NCBI RefSeq assembly: GCF_000980875.1
Contig: NZ_LAYO01000102.1
Span: forward strand, 26,996-90,995
Reading direction: 5' to 3'
Source of the DNA: Leucobacter sp. Ag1
Lineage (GTDB): Bacteria > Actinomycetota > Actinomycetes > Actinomycetales > Microbacteriaceae
Length of the DNA stretch: 64,000 nt
Shown: piece after piece, positions 8,847-17,510 of the stretch
How positions within the stretch are numbered: position 1 is the stretch's first letter
Layout: the number at the start of each line of letters is the position of its first letter
Notes under the pieces: generated by a model
What the model was told of the DNA's origin: nothing
Databases searched by the model: none
Seen by the model: the letters and a program-made list of their open reading frames with translations, nothing else
Made by a program: the position numbers and the translations under genes

Positions 8847-9902
8847 TCACCAGCGCACGTCGACGCGGCCGAGCGCGCGGCCCCACTCGTCGAGCAGGCG
8901 GCCGTTGCGCTTGCGCGCGCCCAGCACGGTCCAGCGGTCGACGATCTCGATCCCGTCGCCGAGCGCGTGCTCGAGCTCGGGCAGGGCCGTCAGCGTCGTC
9001 GCCCGCACGCTGATGCAGAGCGGCGCGGGGCCGACGACCTGCAGGGCCCGGTATGACTGGGGGAGCCAGCGCGCCTGTGCGCCCGCGGCGTGCAGCTGCG
9101 GGGAGCGGGCCCAGAGCATCGCGCCGCGCCGCAGGCCGGCCGCCCACGAGGAGAGGTCGCAGCCGAGCCCGAGGCGTTCCGCGGAGCGCTCCACCGTGCG
9201 TCGGGCCGTCGCCTCCGAGACGCCGAGGTGCCCGGCGAGCTTCGCCGCGCTCATGCGCGGATCCTCGCTCAGCGCCTCTAGCAGCTCGGCGACGACCTCC
9301 GGCTTCGGCGTGCGCGCGGCGGATCCGCCCGCGCCGCCCGGCTCGCCCGCCATGATCCGCTGCCCGCGCGCGTCGAGCGCTCGCGTGCGCCAGGAGGAGT
9401 CCTCGGCGAGCACGGCGGACACGACGTGCATGCGCGGGGCCCGCCCGTCGTGGGCGCCGCCCGGGCCGGCTGCGATCTCGGCGAGCTCCTGCACCCGTCC
9501 GCCGAGCCCGCGGAGACCGGACTGGGCGGCCACGAGCGCGACGACGCCCGCGGAGGTCTCGTCGACCGAGAAGGCCCAGGGCTGCGCGCAGACCGCATCG
9601 AGGTCGGAATCGGCGCCGAGCAGCACCATCGCCAGGTCGGTGCTCGATTCCCACTGCGCCGACTGCGGCCAGCAGGTCAGCCAGGCGAGCGATTCCTCCT
9701 GCATCTGCTCCCACCGGCGCGAGACCGTCGCGCTGTCCGCGCCGACGGCGGCGGCGACCCGGGTCCACGGAGCCCGCGCATCGATCTGCAGCGCGTGCAC
9801 GATGGCGAGATCGAGCTCGTCGAGCAGCCGCGGCGGTGCTGCGGCGGGGGCGGAAAGGGTCGCGTTCATCTGCAGGAATCGACCTGTCTCTCGGTGATCC
9901 AT
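8847..9902 (-). CDS. Lrp/AsnC-family regulator with two helix-turn-helix halves
   Basis: A 351-residue DNA-binding protein, about twice the length of classical Lrp. An AsnC-type HTH lies near residues 26-70 (DELDLAIVHALQIDARAPWT ... ATVSRRWEQM). A second lies at about 200-245 (VAELLEALSEDPRMSAAKLA ... ATARRTVERSAERL). Each is followed by an effector/oligomerisation-like segment, giving a duplicated Lrp architecture. It is divergent from the M28 peptidase gene across 54 bp containing a palindrome, so it probably controls that pair and itself. An alternative start at 9869 would remove 11 residues. Confidence 0.82.
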   Translation of the reverse strand: MDHRETGRFLQMNATLSAPAAAPPRLLDELDLAIVHALQIDARAPWTRVAAAVGADSATVSRRWEQMQEESLAWLTCWPQSAQWESSTDLAMVLLGADSDLDAVCAQPWAFSVDETSAGVVALVAAQSGLRGLGGRVQELAEIAAGPGGAHDGRAPRMHVVSAVLAEDSSWRTRALDARGQRIMAGEPGGAGGSAARTPKPEVVAELLEALSEDPRMSAAKLAGHLGVSEATARRTVERSAERLGLGCDLSSWAAGLRRGAMLWARSPQLHAAGAQARWLPQSYRALQVVGPAPLCISVRATTLTALPELEHALGDGIEIVDRWTVLGARKRNGRLLDEWGRALGRVDVRW

Positions 9903-9918
9903 GACGGATCATGCGTGC

Positions 9919-9931
9919 TTCTGATTCAGAA
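9919..9931. promoter_or_regulatory. Palindromic candidate operator between Lrp-like and M28 genes
   Basis: TTCTGATTCAGAA is a perfect inverted repeat around a single central base in the 54-bp divergent spacer. It overlaps the place of a -35 element for the M28 gene, as expected for a local repressor or activator site. Confidence 0.5.
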
Positions 9932-9944
9932 CTGCCCATAGTCT

Positions 9945-9950
9945 TACGCT
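9945..9950 (+). promoter_or_regulatory. -10 hexamer of the leaderless M28 peptidase
   Basis: TACGCT ends 6 nt before the ATG; no ribosome-binding sequence is present. Confidence 0.55.
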
Positions 9951-9956
9951 CTGCGT

Positions 9957-11411
9957 ATGAATCTGCAAACACCCGAGATCTTCCGAACGATCGAGGACCT
10001 CGTGGCGATGGCGCCGCGGGCGACGGGAACCCCCGGGGGAGTCCGCGCCGCCGAGTACGTCGCCGAGCGCTTCACCGCGGCCGGCCTCGACACCGAGACC
10101 CTCGAAGTCGACTCCTATGCGTGGCGGAGCACGGCGCACGAGCTGGCGGTCGGCGGTCAGCGCTTCGAGTGCTCGCCGATCCTGCACTCGGGTCTGGCGA
10201 GCCACGACTGGACCGGCGCCGCGGAGCATCGGCTCGACGCCCCGATCGTCGACATCGGCGCGGATCCCGTCCGCAAGCACGACGTCCGCGGCAGGATCGT
10301 GCTCTTCGACCTCGCCTTCACCATGACCACCGCGCACACCCTCCCGCTCACGCGCTACCTCTACGATCCGGACCGCCTGGTGCGCCGACGCGAGGTCCTC
10401 GGCAGCAGGAACCCCTACGTGACCACGCTCGCGCGCGTCATGCGGGAGGCCATGCGGGCGGGAGCCGTCGGGCTCATCGGCGTGCTCCGCGACTACCCCG
10501 AGTCCCACCGGTACCACAACGAGTACTACCGGCGGACGCTCTTCGCGCTGCCCGGCGTGTGGATCACGCGAGCAACCGGCGAGGAGCTGCGCCGCAGCCT
10601 CGCCGGAGCCCGACCCGCTCGCGCCGCCGGGAGCGCCGGACCCGCGACGGGCCGGCTCGTGCTCGACATCCGGCGCGAGCGGGTCGTCTCCCGCACCGTG
10701 CTCGGCGTCCTGCCCGGCCGCACCCGCGACGCCGTCATGGTGCAGTCCCACCACGACTCGGTGAGCCCCGGAGCGGTCGAGGACGCCTCCGGCACGGCGG
10801 AGGTCATCGCGCTCGCCGAGCACTTCGGAGCGCGCGCACGAGCGGGGGAGCAGCGCGACAAGACTCTGCTCTTCATCACCTTCGACACCCACTTCACCGG
10901 CTACCACGCCCACATGGACTTCGCGCGGCGCAACGTGCTCGCCCCCGACGCGCCCTGGAACATCGTGCTCAACACCACCATCGAGCACGTCGGGCTCCGT
11001 GCCGTCCGCGGATCCGACGGCGGCTTCGAATCGGTGCCCGAGACCGAGCCGCGCGGCATCTTCCTCAACGTCAACCCCGCATTCACCCGCCGCATCGCGC
11101 AGCTCGTGCGCCGGCACCGGCTCGTCTCCACGAGCCTGCTCGGCGCCGCCGCGCTCGAAGCGTCCGCGAACGGGATCCCCACCGACGCATCCTTCACCTT
11201 CGTCGCGGGAGTGCCGACGGTGAGCCTCGTCTCGGGCCCGCTGTACCTCTACGACGACGCCGATACGATCGATCGCATCGATACCGACCAGCTCGTCCCC
11301 GTCGCCCGCTTCTTCGCCGACGTCATCGACGACGCCGAAGCCCGGCGCGGGTCCACCCTGGGCCTCGTGCCGACGCGGATCCGGCGGCGCCTGCCGCGGG
11401 GGCGATGGTGA
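9957..11411 (+). CDS. M28-family metallopeptidase
   Basis: A 484-residue zinc peptidase-like protein. The N-terminus (APRATGTPGGVRAAEYVAERF) is typical of M28 aminopeptidases. Metal-site motifs follow: HHDSVSPGAVEDASGTAEV with H265/H266, D267 and a bridging Asp near 277, and a later NTTIEHVG. No convincing signal peptide is present, so a cytoplasmic enzyme acting on peptides or amides is likely. It overlaps the next hydrolase by 7 nt and lies opposite a two-HTH Lrp regulator. The pair therefore looks like a regulated amide or peptide utilisation unit, substrate unknown. Confidence 0.82.
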   Translation: MNLQTPEIFRTIEDLVAMAPRATGTPGGVRAAEYVAERFTAAGLDTETLEVDSYAWRSTAHELAVGGQRFECSPILHSGLASHDWTGAAEHRLDAPIVDIGADPVRKHDVRGRIVLFDLAFTMTTAHTLPLTRYLYDPDRLVRRREVLGSRNPYVTTLARVMREAMRAGAVGLIGVLRDYPESHRYHNEYYRRTLFALPGVWITRATGEELRRSLAGARPARAAGSAGPATGRLVLDIRRERVVSRTVLGVLPGRTRDAVMVQSHHDSVSPGAVEDASGTAEVIALAEHFGARARAGEQRDKTLLFITFDTHFTGYHAHMDFARRNVLAPDAPWNIVLNTTIEHVGLRAVRGSDGGFESVPETEPRGIFLNVNPAFTRRIAQLVRRHRLVSTSLLGAAALEASANGIPTDASFTFVAGVPTVSLVSGPLYLYDDADTIDRIDTDQLVPVARFFADVIDDAEARRGSTLGLVPTRIRRRLPRGRW

Positions 11412-12463
11412 CCCCCGATCCCGCGCAGCGGGAGCTGCCGGGCCGCGCGATCGTGTTCCCCGCCAGGGCCCTGCACGGCGGAACCCACGAGCAGACCGGA
11501 CTGCTGCACCTGCCCGACACCGCACCGCCCGACGGCGGATACCCCGTCGTGGTGTTCGGCCACATGACCACCGGCGGCTCCGAGGCGGCCGCGCCCAGCC
11601 GTGCGCACCCGGGCCACGTCGAATGGCGGCGCATCTCACAGGGCGACGCCCTCTGCGCCCGCCTGCTGCGCCGGGGGATCGCGGTGCTGCGCCCCGACTA
11701 CGAAGGGATCGGGTCGAACGGCGCGCACCCCTACCTGATCGGCGCCTCCCTCGGGGAATCGATGCTCGCCGCGATGCGCGCTCGCCGCAGCGTCGACGAG
11801 CGCCTCGGCGACCGGTGGGTGCTGGCCGGTCACTCGGAAGGAGCGGTGGCGGCGCTGTTCGCCTCCGTCGCGCCCGCACCGGATCCCGAGGCCCGGCTGC
11901 TCGGCACCGCGGTGTTCGCACCGGTCACGCGCATGGATCGCAGCATCGCCCTCGCGCGCCGCTTCGGCGCGGCCGTGCCGGGGAGCGGGACGGTCTCGGC
12001 GCTCATCGGGCTCATGCTGAGCGGCGCCGCCGAGGAGGATCCGGGCCTGCGGGAGCTGATCGAACAGGGCGGGCTGAGCGACCGGGCTCGCGGGGCATGG
12101 GGCGATCTGGGCACGAAGACGCTCGTTGAGCTCATCGCGCCGGACTCCTGGGGCGGGATCGCTCCCGCGCGGATCGGCGGGCCGCGTCAGGCGGAGCTGT
12201 GGGAGCGGCTCTTCGCCTCATTCACCCGCAACGAGGTCGGTCTGCTGCGTCCTGCCGAGCACCAGCCGCCGCTGCGCATCGATGCCGCGCTGCTCGACGA
12301 GGTCGCGCCGGCCCCGCTGACCGCCGCCCTCCTACGCGGATACCGCCGCGCCGGGTTCGAGCTGACGAGCCGCTGGTGGCCGACGCACCACTCGGGCGTG
12401 ATGCGCGAGGGCAACGCGCCCTCCGAGGCCGCCGGGTGGATCGCCGAGCGTTTCGCCGCCTAG
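11405..12463 (+). CDS. Alpha/beta hydrolase
   Basis: A 352-residue serine hydrolase-like protein. Features seen are VVVFGHMTTGG (oxyanion strand), IAVLRPDYEGIGSNG, and the nucleophile elbow AGHSEGAVAA with S144. A C-terminal WPTHHSGVM carries the candidate catalytic histidine. The ATG lies within the M28 coding end (7-nt overlap), indicating co-translation with the peptidase. Size and the DYEGIGSNG segment resemble dipeptidyl-peptidase/secretory-lipase-like hydrolases, but the substrate is not determinable. Its stop codon shares the palindrome CTAG with the opposing azlD stop. Confidence 0.78.
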   Translation: MVTPDPAQRELPGRAIVFPARALHGGTHEQTGLLHLPDTAPPDGGYPVVVFGHMTTGGSEAAAPSRAHPGHVEWRRISQGDALCARLLRRGIAVLRPDYEGIGSNGAHPYLIGASLGESMLAAMRARRSVDERLGDRWVLAGHSEGAVAALFASVAPAPDPEARLLGTAVFAPVTRMDRSIALARRFGAAVPGSGTVSALIGLMLSGAAEEDPGLRELIEQGGLSDRARGAWGDLGTKTLVELIAPDSWGGIAPARIGGPRQAELWERLFASFTRNEVGLLRPAEHQPPLRIDAALLDEVAPAPLTAALLRGYRRAGFELTSRWWPTHHSGVMREGNAPSEAAGWIAERFAA

Positions 12464-12789
12464 AGCAGGTTGATCAGTGCGACGTAGCAGGCGGTGCCCG
12501 CCGCGATGCTCAGGAGCGCGCGGCGGCGGAACAGCAGGTGCACGGCGACGGTCACCGCGGAAGCGATGCCGAGCGCGACGATGCGGCCCGGGTGCGCGGT
12601 GCCCTGCTCGTGCAGCACCACGACGGCGAGGATCAGGAGGATCCCCGCGGGCATCCAGCGGCCGAGCGCCTGCACGAAGCGGGACTTGCGCAGGGGCTTC
12701 AGGATCGCGAAGGGGAGCGCGCGCAGCGCGAGGGTGATGACGCCCGAGATCGCGACCGCCGCGATGAGGTAGCCGGTGCCCGGGGTCAT
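12460..12789 (-). CDS. azlD: AzlD-family small subunit of branched-chain amino-acid exporter
   Basis: A 109-residue membrane protein with four hydrophobic helices. The family-typical LALRALPFAILKPLRKS segment and RWMPAGILLILAVVVLHEQG are present. It is the small partner of AzlC; the ATGA overlap with azlC couples their translation. In Corynebacterium the equivalent pair BrnFE exports isoleucine, leucine, valine and methionine under a divergent Lrp regulator, the same arrangement as here. Confidence 0.88.
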   Translation of the reverse strand: MTPGTGYLIAAVAISGVITLALRALPFAILKPLRKSRFVQALGRWMPAGILLILAVVVLHEQGTAHPGRIVALGIASAVTVAVHLLFRRRALLSIAAGTACYVALINLL

Positions 12790-13568
12790 GCTGCCGCCTC
12801 CGGTTCGGGGGCGGTTCCGGCGCCCGGCTCGGTGCCGGGAGCAGTGCCGGCCTCGCGGCGTCGGTTCCAGAAGAACCGCAGCGTGAGCAGGGCCGCGTAG
12901 AGCACGAGCGCCGGGAGCAGCGGTTGCGTTGGGAACGCGATCAGCGCCGCAGCGACGGCGACACCCGCGAGCAGGATCGAGGGGAGCTCGCGCTTCGACC
13001 GGGCGGCGTCGAGCGACATGACGATGAAGAGCGCGCAGAGCGCGAACTCGAAGCCCTCGATCGGATGCGGCAGCAGCTGCGCGAAGACGACGCCCACGAG
13101 GCCGCCGCCGACCCAGTACGCCTGCGAGGCGAGCTGCATCGTGACGATGCGCGCGGAGGAGAGCCGCTCGGGCGGCATGAGCACGTACGTCGCGTACGCC
13201 TCGTCGATCATCGCGTAGACGGAGTACGCGCGGGGGAGACCGGGCGAGACCCGGCCCAGCGGGAAGGAGAGCGGGTAGAACACGTGGCGGAAGTTGACCG
13301 CGAGCACCGTGACCGCGATCGTGACCAGCGGCATCGCGGCGGCGAGCATGGTCACCAGCAGCAGTTCGACGGACCCCGCGAAGATGCCGATCGAGAGCGC
13401 GGGCGCCAGCCACCAGGGCAGGCCGGCCTGGATCACGAGCACGCCGAGGGCGATGCCGAGCGGGAAGATGCCGAGTCCGACGCCGAACGAATCGGAGAGC
13501 CCCGCGCGGATCTGCGCGGCGCGGCCGCTCGGCGCGGCGGGTGTCTGAGGGGTCGTCGCGCCGGGCAT
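12786..13568 (-). CDS. azlC: AzlC-family large subunit of branched-chain amino-acid exporter
   Basis: A 260-residue polytopic protein of the AzlC/BrnF family. Visible are LSDSFGVGLGIFPLGIALGV, a NFRHVFYPLSFPLGRVSPGL loop and YSVYAMIDEAYATYV, all characteristic. The start at MPGATTPQ is preferred because a -10-like hexamer ends 6 nt before it; a start 18 nt upstream is possible. With AzlD it should export branched-chain amino acids and perhaps methionine. A Lrp gene starts 79 bp away in the opposite direction. Confidence 0.88.
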   Translation of the reverse strand: MPGATTPQTPAAPSGRAAQIRAGLSDSFGVGLGIFPLGIALGVLVIQAGLPWWLAPALSIGIFAGSVELLLVTMLAAAMPLVTIAVTVLAVNFRHVFYPLSFPLGRVSPGLPRAYSVYAMIDEAYATYVLMPPERLSSARIVTMQLASQAYWVGGGLVGVVFAQLLPHPIEGFEFALCALFIVMSLDAARSKRELPSILLAGVAVAAALIAFPTQPLLPALVLYAALLTLRFFWNRRREAGTAPGTEPGAGTAPEPEAAA

Positions 13569-13574
13569 GCGACC

Positions 13575-13580
13575 ATCCTG
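13575..13580 (-). promoter_or_regulatory. -10-like hexamer of azlC
   Basis: On the minus strand CAGGAT ends 6 nt before the azlC ATG, the spacing of the other leaderless genes. Confidence 0.4.
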
Positions 13581-13613
13581 TCGCATTCGCCGCGCAATGT
13601 GCATGCCGATCCG

Positions 13614-13627
13614 GGCGCATCTGCGCC
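13614..13627. promoter_or_regulatory. Candidate Lrp operator in the azlC-lrp spacer
   Basis: GGCGCATCTGCGCC has two perfect 6-bp arms around a 2-bp centre in the divergent azlC/lrp region. Autoregulation and control of azlCD by the adjacent Lrp is inferred from the Corynebacterium brnFE-lrp precedent. Confidence 0.4.
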
Positions 13628-13635
13628 TGATCGTG

Positions 13636-13641
13636 CAAGAT
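13636..13641 (+). promoter_or_regulatory. -10-like hexamer of the lrp gene
   Basis: CAAGAT ends 6 nt before the GTG start of the Lrp gene. Confidence 0.4.
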
Positions 13642-13647
13642 GGTTGC

Positions 13648-14085
13648 GTGGATGCTCTGGATCGCGCAATCATCGCGGAACTCGAACGGGACGGCCGGGT
13701 GAGCAACGTCGAGCTCGCCGCCCGGATCGGGCTCACGCCAGGGCCCTGTCTGCGCCGGGTGCAGCGCCTCGAGCAGAGCGGCGTGATCCGTGGCTACCGC
13801 GCGGTCGTGGAGCCGGAGGCCATTGGACGCGCGTTCGAGGTGATCCTGCACGTCGACCTCGCCACGCAGGAGGCCGGAATCGTCAGCGCCTTCGAGCGCG
13901 AGGTCGCCGCACACCCCGAGGTCGCCGAGTTCAAGCGGCTCTTCGGTACCCCCGACTACTTCCTGCGGGTGCAGGCCGCGGATCTCGTCGCGTACGAGGC
14001 GTTCCTCACGCAGCGGATCATGTCGGTGCCCGGTGTCGGCAAGGTCAGCTCGCACTTCGCCATGAAGAACCTCAAGGGGGAGTGA
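13648..14085 (+). CDS. lrp: Lrp/AsnC-family transcriptional regulator
   Basis: A 145-residue classical Lrp/AsnC protein. The N-terminal HTH (LDRAIIAELERDGRVSNVEL ... RVQRLEQSGVIRGYRAVV) is followed by the RAM ligand-binding domain (VILHVDLATQEAG ... FGTPDYFLRVQAADL). GTG is chosen as start: upstream codons give a non-family extension and the length matches Lrp. It is divergent from azlCD, so it most likely senses leucine or methionine and switches on the exporter, as Lrp does for brnFE in Corynebacterium. Confidence 0.88.
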   Translation: MDALDRAIIAELERDGRVSNVELAARIGLTPGPCLRRVQRLEQSGVIRGYRAVVEPEAIGRAFEVILHVDLATQEAGIVSAFEREVAAHPEVAEFKRLFGTPDYFLRVQAADLVAYEAFLTQRIMSVPGVGKVSSHFAMKNLKGE

Positions 14086-14098
14086 CCCTGCCAGGGGC

Positions 14099-14104
14099 TA
14101 GCAT
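14099..14104 (+). promoter_or_regulatory. -10 hexamer of the leaderless aldo/keto reductase
   Basis: TAGCAT ends 6 nt before the ATG; core and spacer are identical to those before the MFS gene. Confidence 0.55.
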
Positions 14105-14110
14105 CGGGGC

Positions 14111-15178
14111 ATGAGCCTTCCGGATGCGACCTCCCGTTACGATCGAACCCCCGTGCGCCGCGTCGGCCGCAGCGGCCTCCACCTGCCGCTGCTGTCGCTC
14201 GGCCTTTGGCAGAACTTCGGCGACGACCGGCCCCACGAGGTGCAGCGCGAGCTGGTGCTCGGCGCGTTCGACCGGGGGATCTTCCACTTCGACCTCGCCA
14301 ACAACTACGGGCCGCCCTACGGCTCGGCTGAGCAGAACTTCGGGCGGATCCTCGGGCGGGATCTCGCCGCGCATCGCGACGAGGTGGTCATCTCGACCAA
14401 GGCCGGGTGGGATATGTGGCCCGGGTATCACGGCGCGGGCGCCGGCCGGAAGCACCTCGTCACCAGCCTCGACCGCTCGCTCGAGCGCCTCGGCACCGAC
14501 CGGGTGGACCTGTTCTACACGCACCGGCCGGATCCGCGCACGCCGCTGGAGGAGACCGCCGCGGCGCTCGACCACATCGTGCGTTCGGGGCGCGCGCACT
14601 ACGTCGGCATGTCGTCCTACTCGGCGGAGGCCGCGCGCGAGCTCGCCGGACTCATGCGCGAGCTCGGGACGCCGGTCATCATCCACCAGCCGTCGTACAG
14701 CATGCTGAACCGCTGGATCGAGACCGAGGGGCTGCTCGACGTCGCCGAGGAGGCCGGCTTCGGCGTGATCGGTTTCACCGCGCTCGCGCAGGGCCTGCTC
14801 ACCGGCAAGTACCTCGGTGAGATCCCGGAGGGATCGCGCGGTGCCGGGGCCGGGTCGCTGAACACCGAGCTGCTGACCGACGAGCTGCGCGAGCGCCTGC
14901 GCGGTCTCGCCGCCGTCGCCGAGCGCCGCGGGCAGTCGCTCGCGCAGCTCGCGCTGGCGTGGGCGCTGCGGGATCCGCGCGTCACGAGCCTCGTCGTCGG
15001 CGCGAGTCGGCTGGAGCAGCTCGACGAGAACTGGCGTGCGCTCGAGAACCTGGACTTCGACGCCGCCGAGCTCGCCGAGATCGACGCGCTGCTCGACGGC
15101 GCGACCCCCGAGGGGGCCGTCGACCTCTGGCGCGACGCCCGTCTCGGCGGGGAGGTGCCCCTGTTCGGCTCCTGGTGA
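14111..15178 (+). CDS. Aldo/keto reductase, L-glyceraldehyde-3-phosphate reductase type
   Basis: A 355-residue NADPH-dependent aldo/keto reductase barrel. Catalytic and cofactor elements are visible: [21 protein letters not shown] with the catalytic Tyr, [14 protein letters not shown] with the Lys, [11 protein letters not shown] with the His, and a C-terminal [15 protein letters not shown] that binds NADPH. The long [11 protein letters not shown] and [12 protein letters not shown] loops match the YghZ/GpR subgroup that reduces L-glyceraldehyde 3-phosphate and detoxifies methylglyoxal. It is monocistronic and ends before a strong terminator. Confidence 0.88.
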   Translation: MSLPDATSRYDRTPVRRVGRSGLHLPLLSLGLWQNFGDDRPHEVQRELVLGAFDRGIFHFDLANNYGPPYGSAEQNFGRILGRDLAAHRDEVVISTKAGWDMWPGYHGAGAGRKHLVTSLDRSLERLGTDRVDLFYTHRPDPRTPLEETAAALDHIVRSGRAHYVGMSSYSAEAARELAGLMRELGTPVIIHQPSYSMLNRWIETEGLLDVAEEAGFGVIGFTALAQGLLTGKYLGEIPEGSRGAGAGSLNTELLTDELRERLRGLAAVAERRGQSLAQLALAWALRDPRVTSLVVGASRLEQLDENWRALENLDFDAAELAEIDALLDGATPEGAVDLWRDARLGGEVPLFGSW

Positions 15179-15200
15179 GCGCGCCGAGGCGCTAGACGCG

Positions 15201-15240
15201 CGAGCGGGCCCGGGATCGAGTTCGATCCCGGGCCCGCTCG
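15201..15240. terminator. Strong hairpin terminator after the aldo/keto reductase
   Basis: Two 19-nt arms (15201-15219 and 15222-15240) are perfect reverse complements around 2 nt. It marks the right edge of the first accessory block. Confidence 0.75.
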
Positions 15241-15253
15241 GTGCGACCTCAGA

Positions 15254-15312
15254 TCATCCTGCGCGACGAAGGAGTCGCAGGATCCTGCGACTCGCAAGCT
15301 CGCGCAGGATGA
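15254..15312. repeat. Nested palindromic element
   Basis: Outer arms of 13 bp (15254-15266 and 15300-15312) are perfect reverse complements. Between them lies a perfect 22-bp palindrome (15272-15293). The nested structure next to a terminator resembles REP-like intergenic elements. Only one copy is seen in this window. Confidence 0.65.
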
Positions 15313-15335
15313 CGATGGGGAAGCGCGGCCGCGCG

Positions 15336-15731
15336 TCAGATGACGGGGCCGGTGTACTTCTCGCCGGGGCCGGCGCCGGGGGCGTCCGGGATCGAGGACG
15401 CCTCGCGGAACGCCAGCTGGACCGAGCGCAGTCCGTCGCGCAGGCTGCGGGCGTGCATGTCGCTGACCTCGGGAGCGGCGGCCGTGATGAGGCCGGCGAG
15501 CGCGTTGATGAGCTTGCGCGCCTCGTCGAGGTCGACCATCTCGTCCGCGTTCGGCTCGTCGGCGAGGCCGACCTTGACCGCGGCGGCGCTCAGCAGGTGC
15601 ACGGCGGCGGTGGTGATCACCTCGACCGCGGCGACGTCGGCGATGTCGCGAACCGCCTGATCGGCGAAATCGGCCTCTGCGCTCGATGCGTCGGCGTGGG
15701 TGTGATCGGGGGTGGCCTGCGTGTCGCTCAT
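15336..15731 (-). CDS. DUF1844 domain protein
   Basis: A 131-residue mostly helical acidic protein. The core [28 protein letters not shown] followed by [20 protein letters not shown] matches DUF1844, a family of unknown function. It is conserved beside infC in many actinobacteria, which is the case here: the gene diverges from the infC leader. No signal peptide, catalytic motif or membrane segment is evident. A link to translation has been suggested only by this neighbourhood. Confidence 0.85.
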   Translation of the reverse strand: MSDTQATPDHTHADASSAEADFADQAVRDIADVAAVEVITTAAVHLLSAAAVKVGLADEPNADEMVDLDEARKLINALAGLITAAAPEVSDMHARSLRDGLRSVQLAFREASSIPDAPGAGPGEKYTGPVI

Positions 15732-15762
15732 GCTGTCCTGTCTCTGTGCTGCGTTCGTGTGC

Positions 15763-15990
15763 TAAGCTATCGAAGGTTCTCGGCACTCTGCCGAGGCTTC
15801 GGAAGTGGATATCCTCCCACCCGGCACCGCTCAACAAGGTTACCGGGTAGTTGACACCCCGCCGCGACAGCAGTCGCAGCAGCTGAAAAGGGTGTGGGAA
15901 CGCGCATGCGTGCCCGATCCTCTGCCTCCGATTTGCTCCACCGGAAGCCTCCGGTGAAGCGAACGAATTCCCTGAACAGAGGAGCCGGCG
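15763..15990 (+). promoter_or_regulatory. Promoter and long leader of infC-rpmI-rplT
   Basis: A TAAGCT hexamer (15763-15768) could give a transcript with a leader of about 215 nt. Within it are hairpins at 15779-15795 (7-bp stem) and 15940-15955 (6-bp stem). AGAGGAG at 15978-15984 lies 6 nt before the AUC start. No tail typical of an intrinsic attenuator follows the hairpins. Autoregulation by IF3 or L20 is possible but not shown. Confidence 0.45.
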
Positions 15991-16596
<606 letters not shown>

Positions 16597-16686
16597 TCAC
16601 AGATCTGCGGCCGCCCGCTGACCGGGCCGCGCCGCTCACGACGCAGCCGCCTTCGGGCGGCGCGCACACAACAAGGAGAAATCGAG

Positions 16687-16881
16687 ATGCCCAAGCAGAA
16701 GACCCACTCGGGGGCCAAGAAGCGCTTCAAGCTCACCGGTTCCGGCAAGCTGATGAAGCAGCAGGCCGGCATGCGCCACAACCTCGAGGTCAAGTCCTCG
16801 AAGCGCAAGCGCCGTCTGAACGCCGAGCAGGTGCTCGCCAAGGGCGACGCCAAGCAGGCGATGAAGCTCCTCGGCCACTAA
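16687..16881 (+). CDS. rpmI: 50S ribosomal protein L35
   Basis: A 64-residue basic protein with the L35 signature [20 protein letters not shown] and [15 protein letters not shown]. It is in the usual infC-rpmI-rplT order with an AAGGAG ribosome-binding site 8 nt upstream. It packs against 23S rRNA in the large subunit. Confidence 0.98.
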   Translation: MPKQKTHSGAKKRFKLTGSGKLMKQQAGMRHNLEVKSSKRKRRLNAEQVLAKGDAKQAMKLLGH

Positions 16882-16923
16882 TCGGCCGCCTCCACCCGAG
16901 ACTTTTCGTAAGGAAGAACAGAA

Positions 16924-17307
16924 ATGGCTAGAGTCAAGCGGGCCGTAAACGCCCACAAGAAGCGTCGCGTCATCCTCGAGCGTGCCGAGGGCTACCGCGG
17001 ACAGCGTTCGCGCCTGTACCGCAAGGCCAAGGAGCAGGTCACCCACTCGCTCGTCTACTCGTACAACGACCGCCGCAAGAAGAAGGGCGACTTCCGTCGC
17101 CTGTGGATCCAGCGCATCAACGCTGGCGCCCGTGCCAACGGCCTGACCTACAACCGCTTCATCCAGGGCCTCGCTCTGGCCGGCGTCGAGGTCGACCGTC
17201 GCATGCTCTCCGAGCTGGCCACCAACGAGCCCGCGGCCTTCGCCGCGCTCGTCGAGGTCGCGAAGAACGCTCTCCCCGAGGACGTCAACGCGCCCAAGGC
17301 TGCCTAA
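16924..17307 (+). CDS. rplT: 50S ribosomal protein L20
   Basis: A 127-residue L20, an rRNA-binding assembly protein of the large subunit. The N-terminal [35 protein letters not shown] and [19 protein letters not shown] are diagnostic. It is the last gene of the operon before a terminator. In other bacteria L20 represses this operon through a leader structure; no such target is clear here. Confidence 0.98.
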   Translation: MARVKRAVNAHKKRRVILERAEGYRGQRSRLYRKAKEQVTHSLVYSYNDRRKKKGDFRRLWIQRINAGARANGLTYNRFIQGLALAGVEVDRRMLSELATNEPAAFAALVEVAKNALPEDVNAPKAA

Positions 17308-17322
17308 GCATCTCGCTTTCCG

Positions 17323-17352
17323 AGAACCCCGTCGCATTCGCGGCGGGGTTCT
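17323..17352 (+). terminator. Intrinsic terminator of infC-rpmI-rplT
   Basis: A 13-bp stem with one G-U pair (arms 17323-17335 and 17340-17352) and an ATTC loop is followed by a T-containing tract (TGCGTTTC). Confidence 0.75.
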
Positions 17353-17395
17353 TGCGTTTCTCGACCGTGCTTCCCGCGGTCGGGCGCCGGGTCGG

Positions 17396-17460
17396 GAAGG
17401 AGATTCGGCGTCAGAAGGACGTTCGGGCCGGAATCCTCCTTCCGACGCCGAATCTCCTTC
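17396..17460. repeat. Dispersed palindromic repeat, copy 1
   Basis: Arms of 24 bp (17396-17419 and 17437-17460) are reverse complements with one mismatch around a 17-nt loop. The arm core GAAGGAGATTCGG and its complement recur in a second imperfect hairpin near 51.7 kb. That suggests a mobile or amplified intergenic element. Confidence 0.7.
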
Positions 17461-17498
17461 GGAACGACGGAACGGAAGAGGGTCTGAGCGACGGGGAC

Positions 17499-17504
17499 TA
17501 CCCT
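17499..17504 (+). promoter_or_regulatory. -10 hexamer of the leaderless SpoU methyltransferase gene
   Basis: TACCCT ends 6 nt before the GTG start. Confidence 0.55.
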
Positions 17505-17510
17505 GGACTG

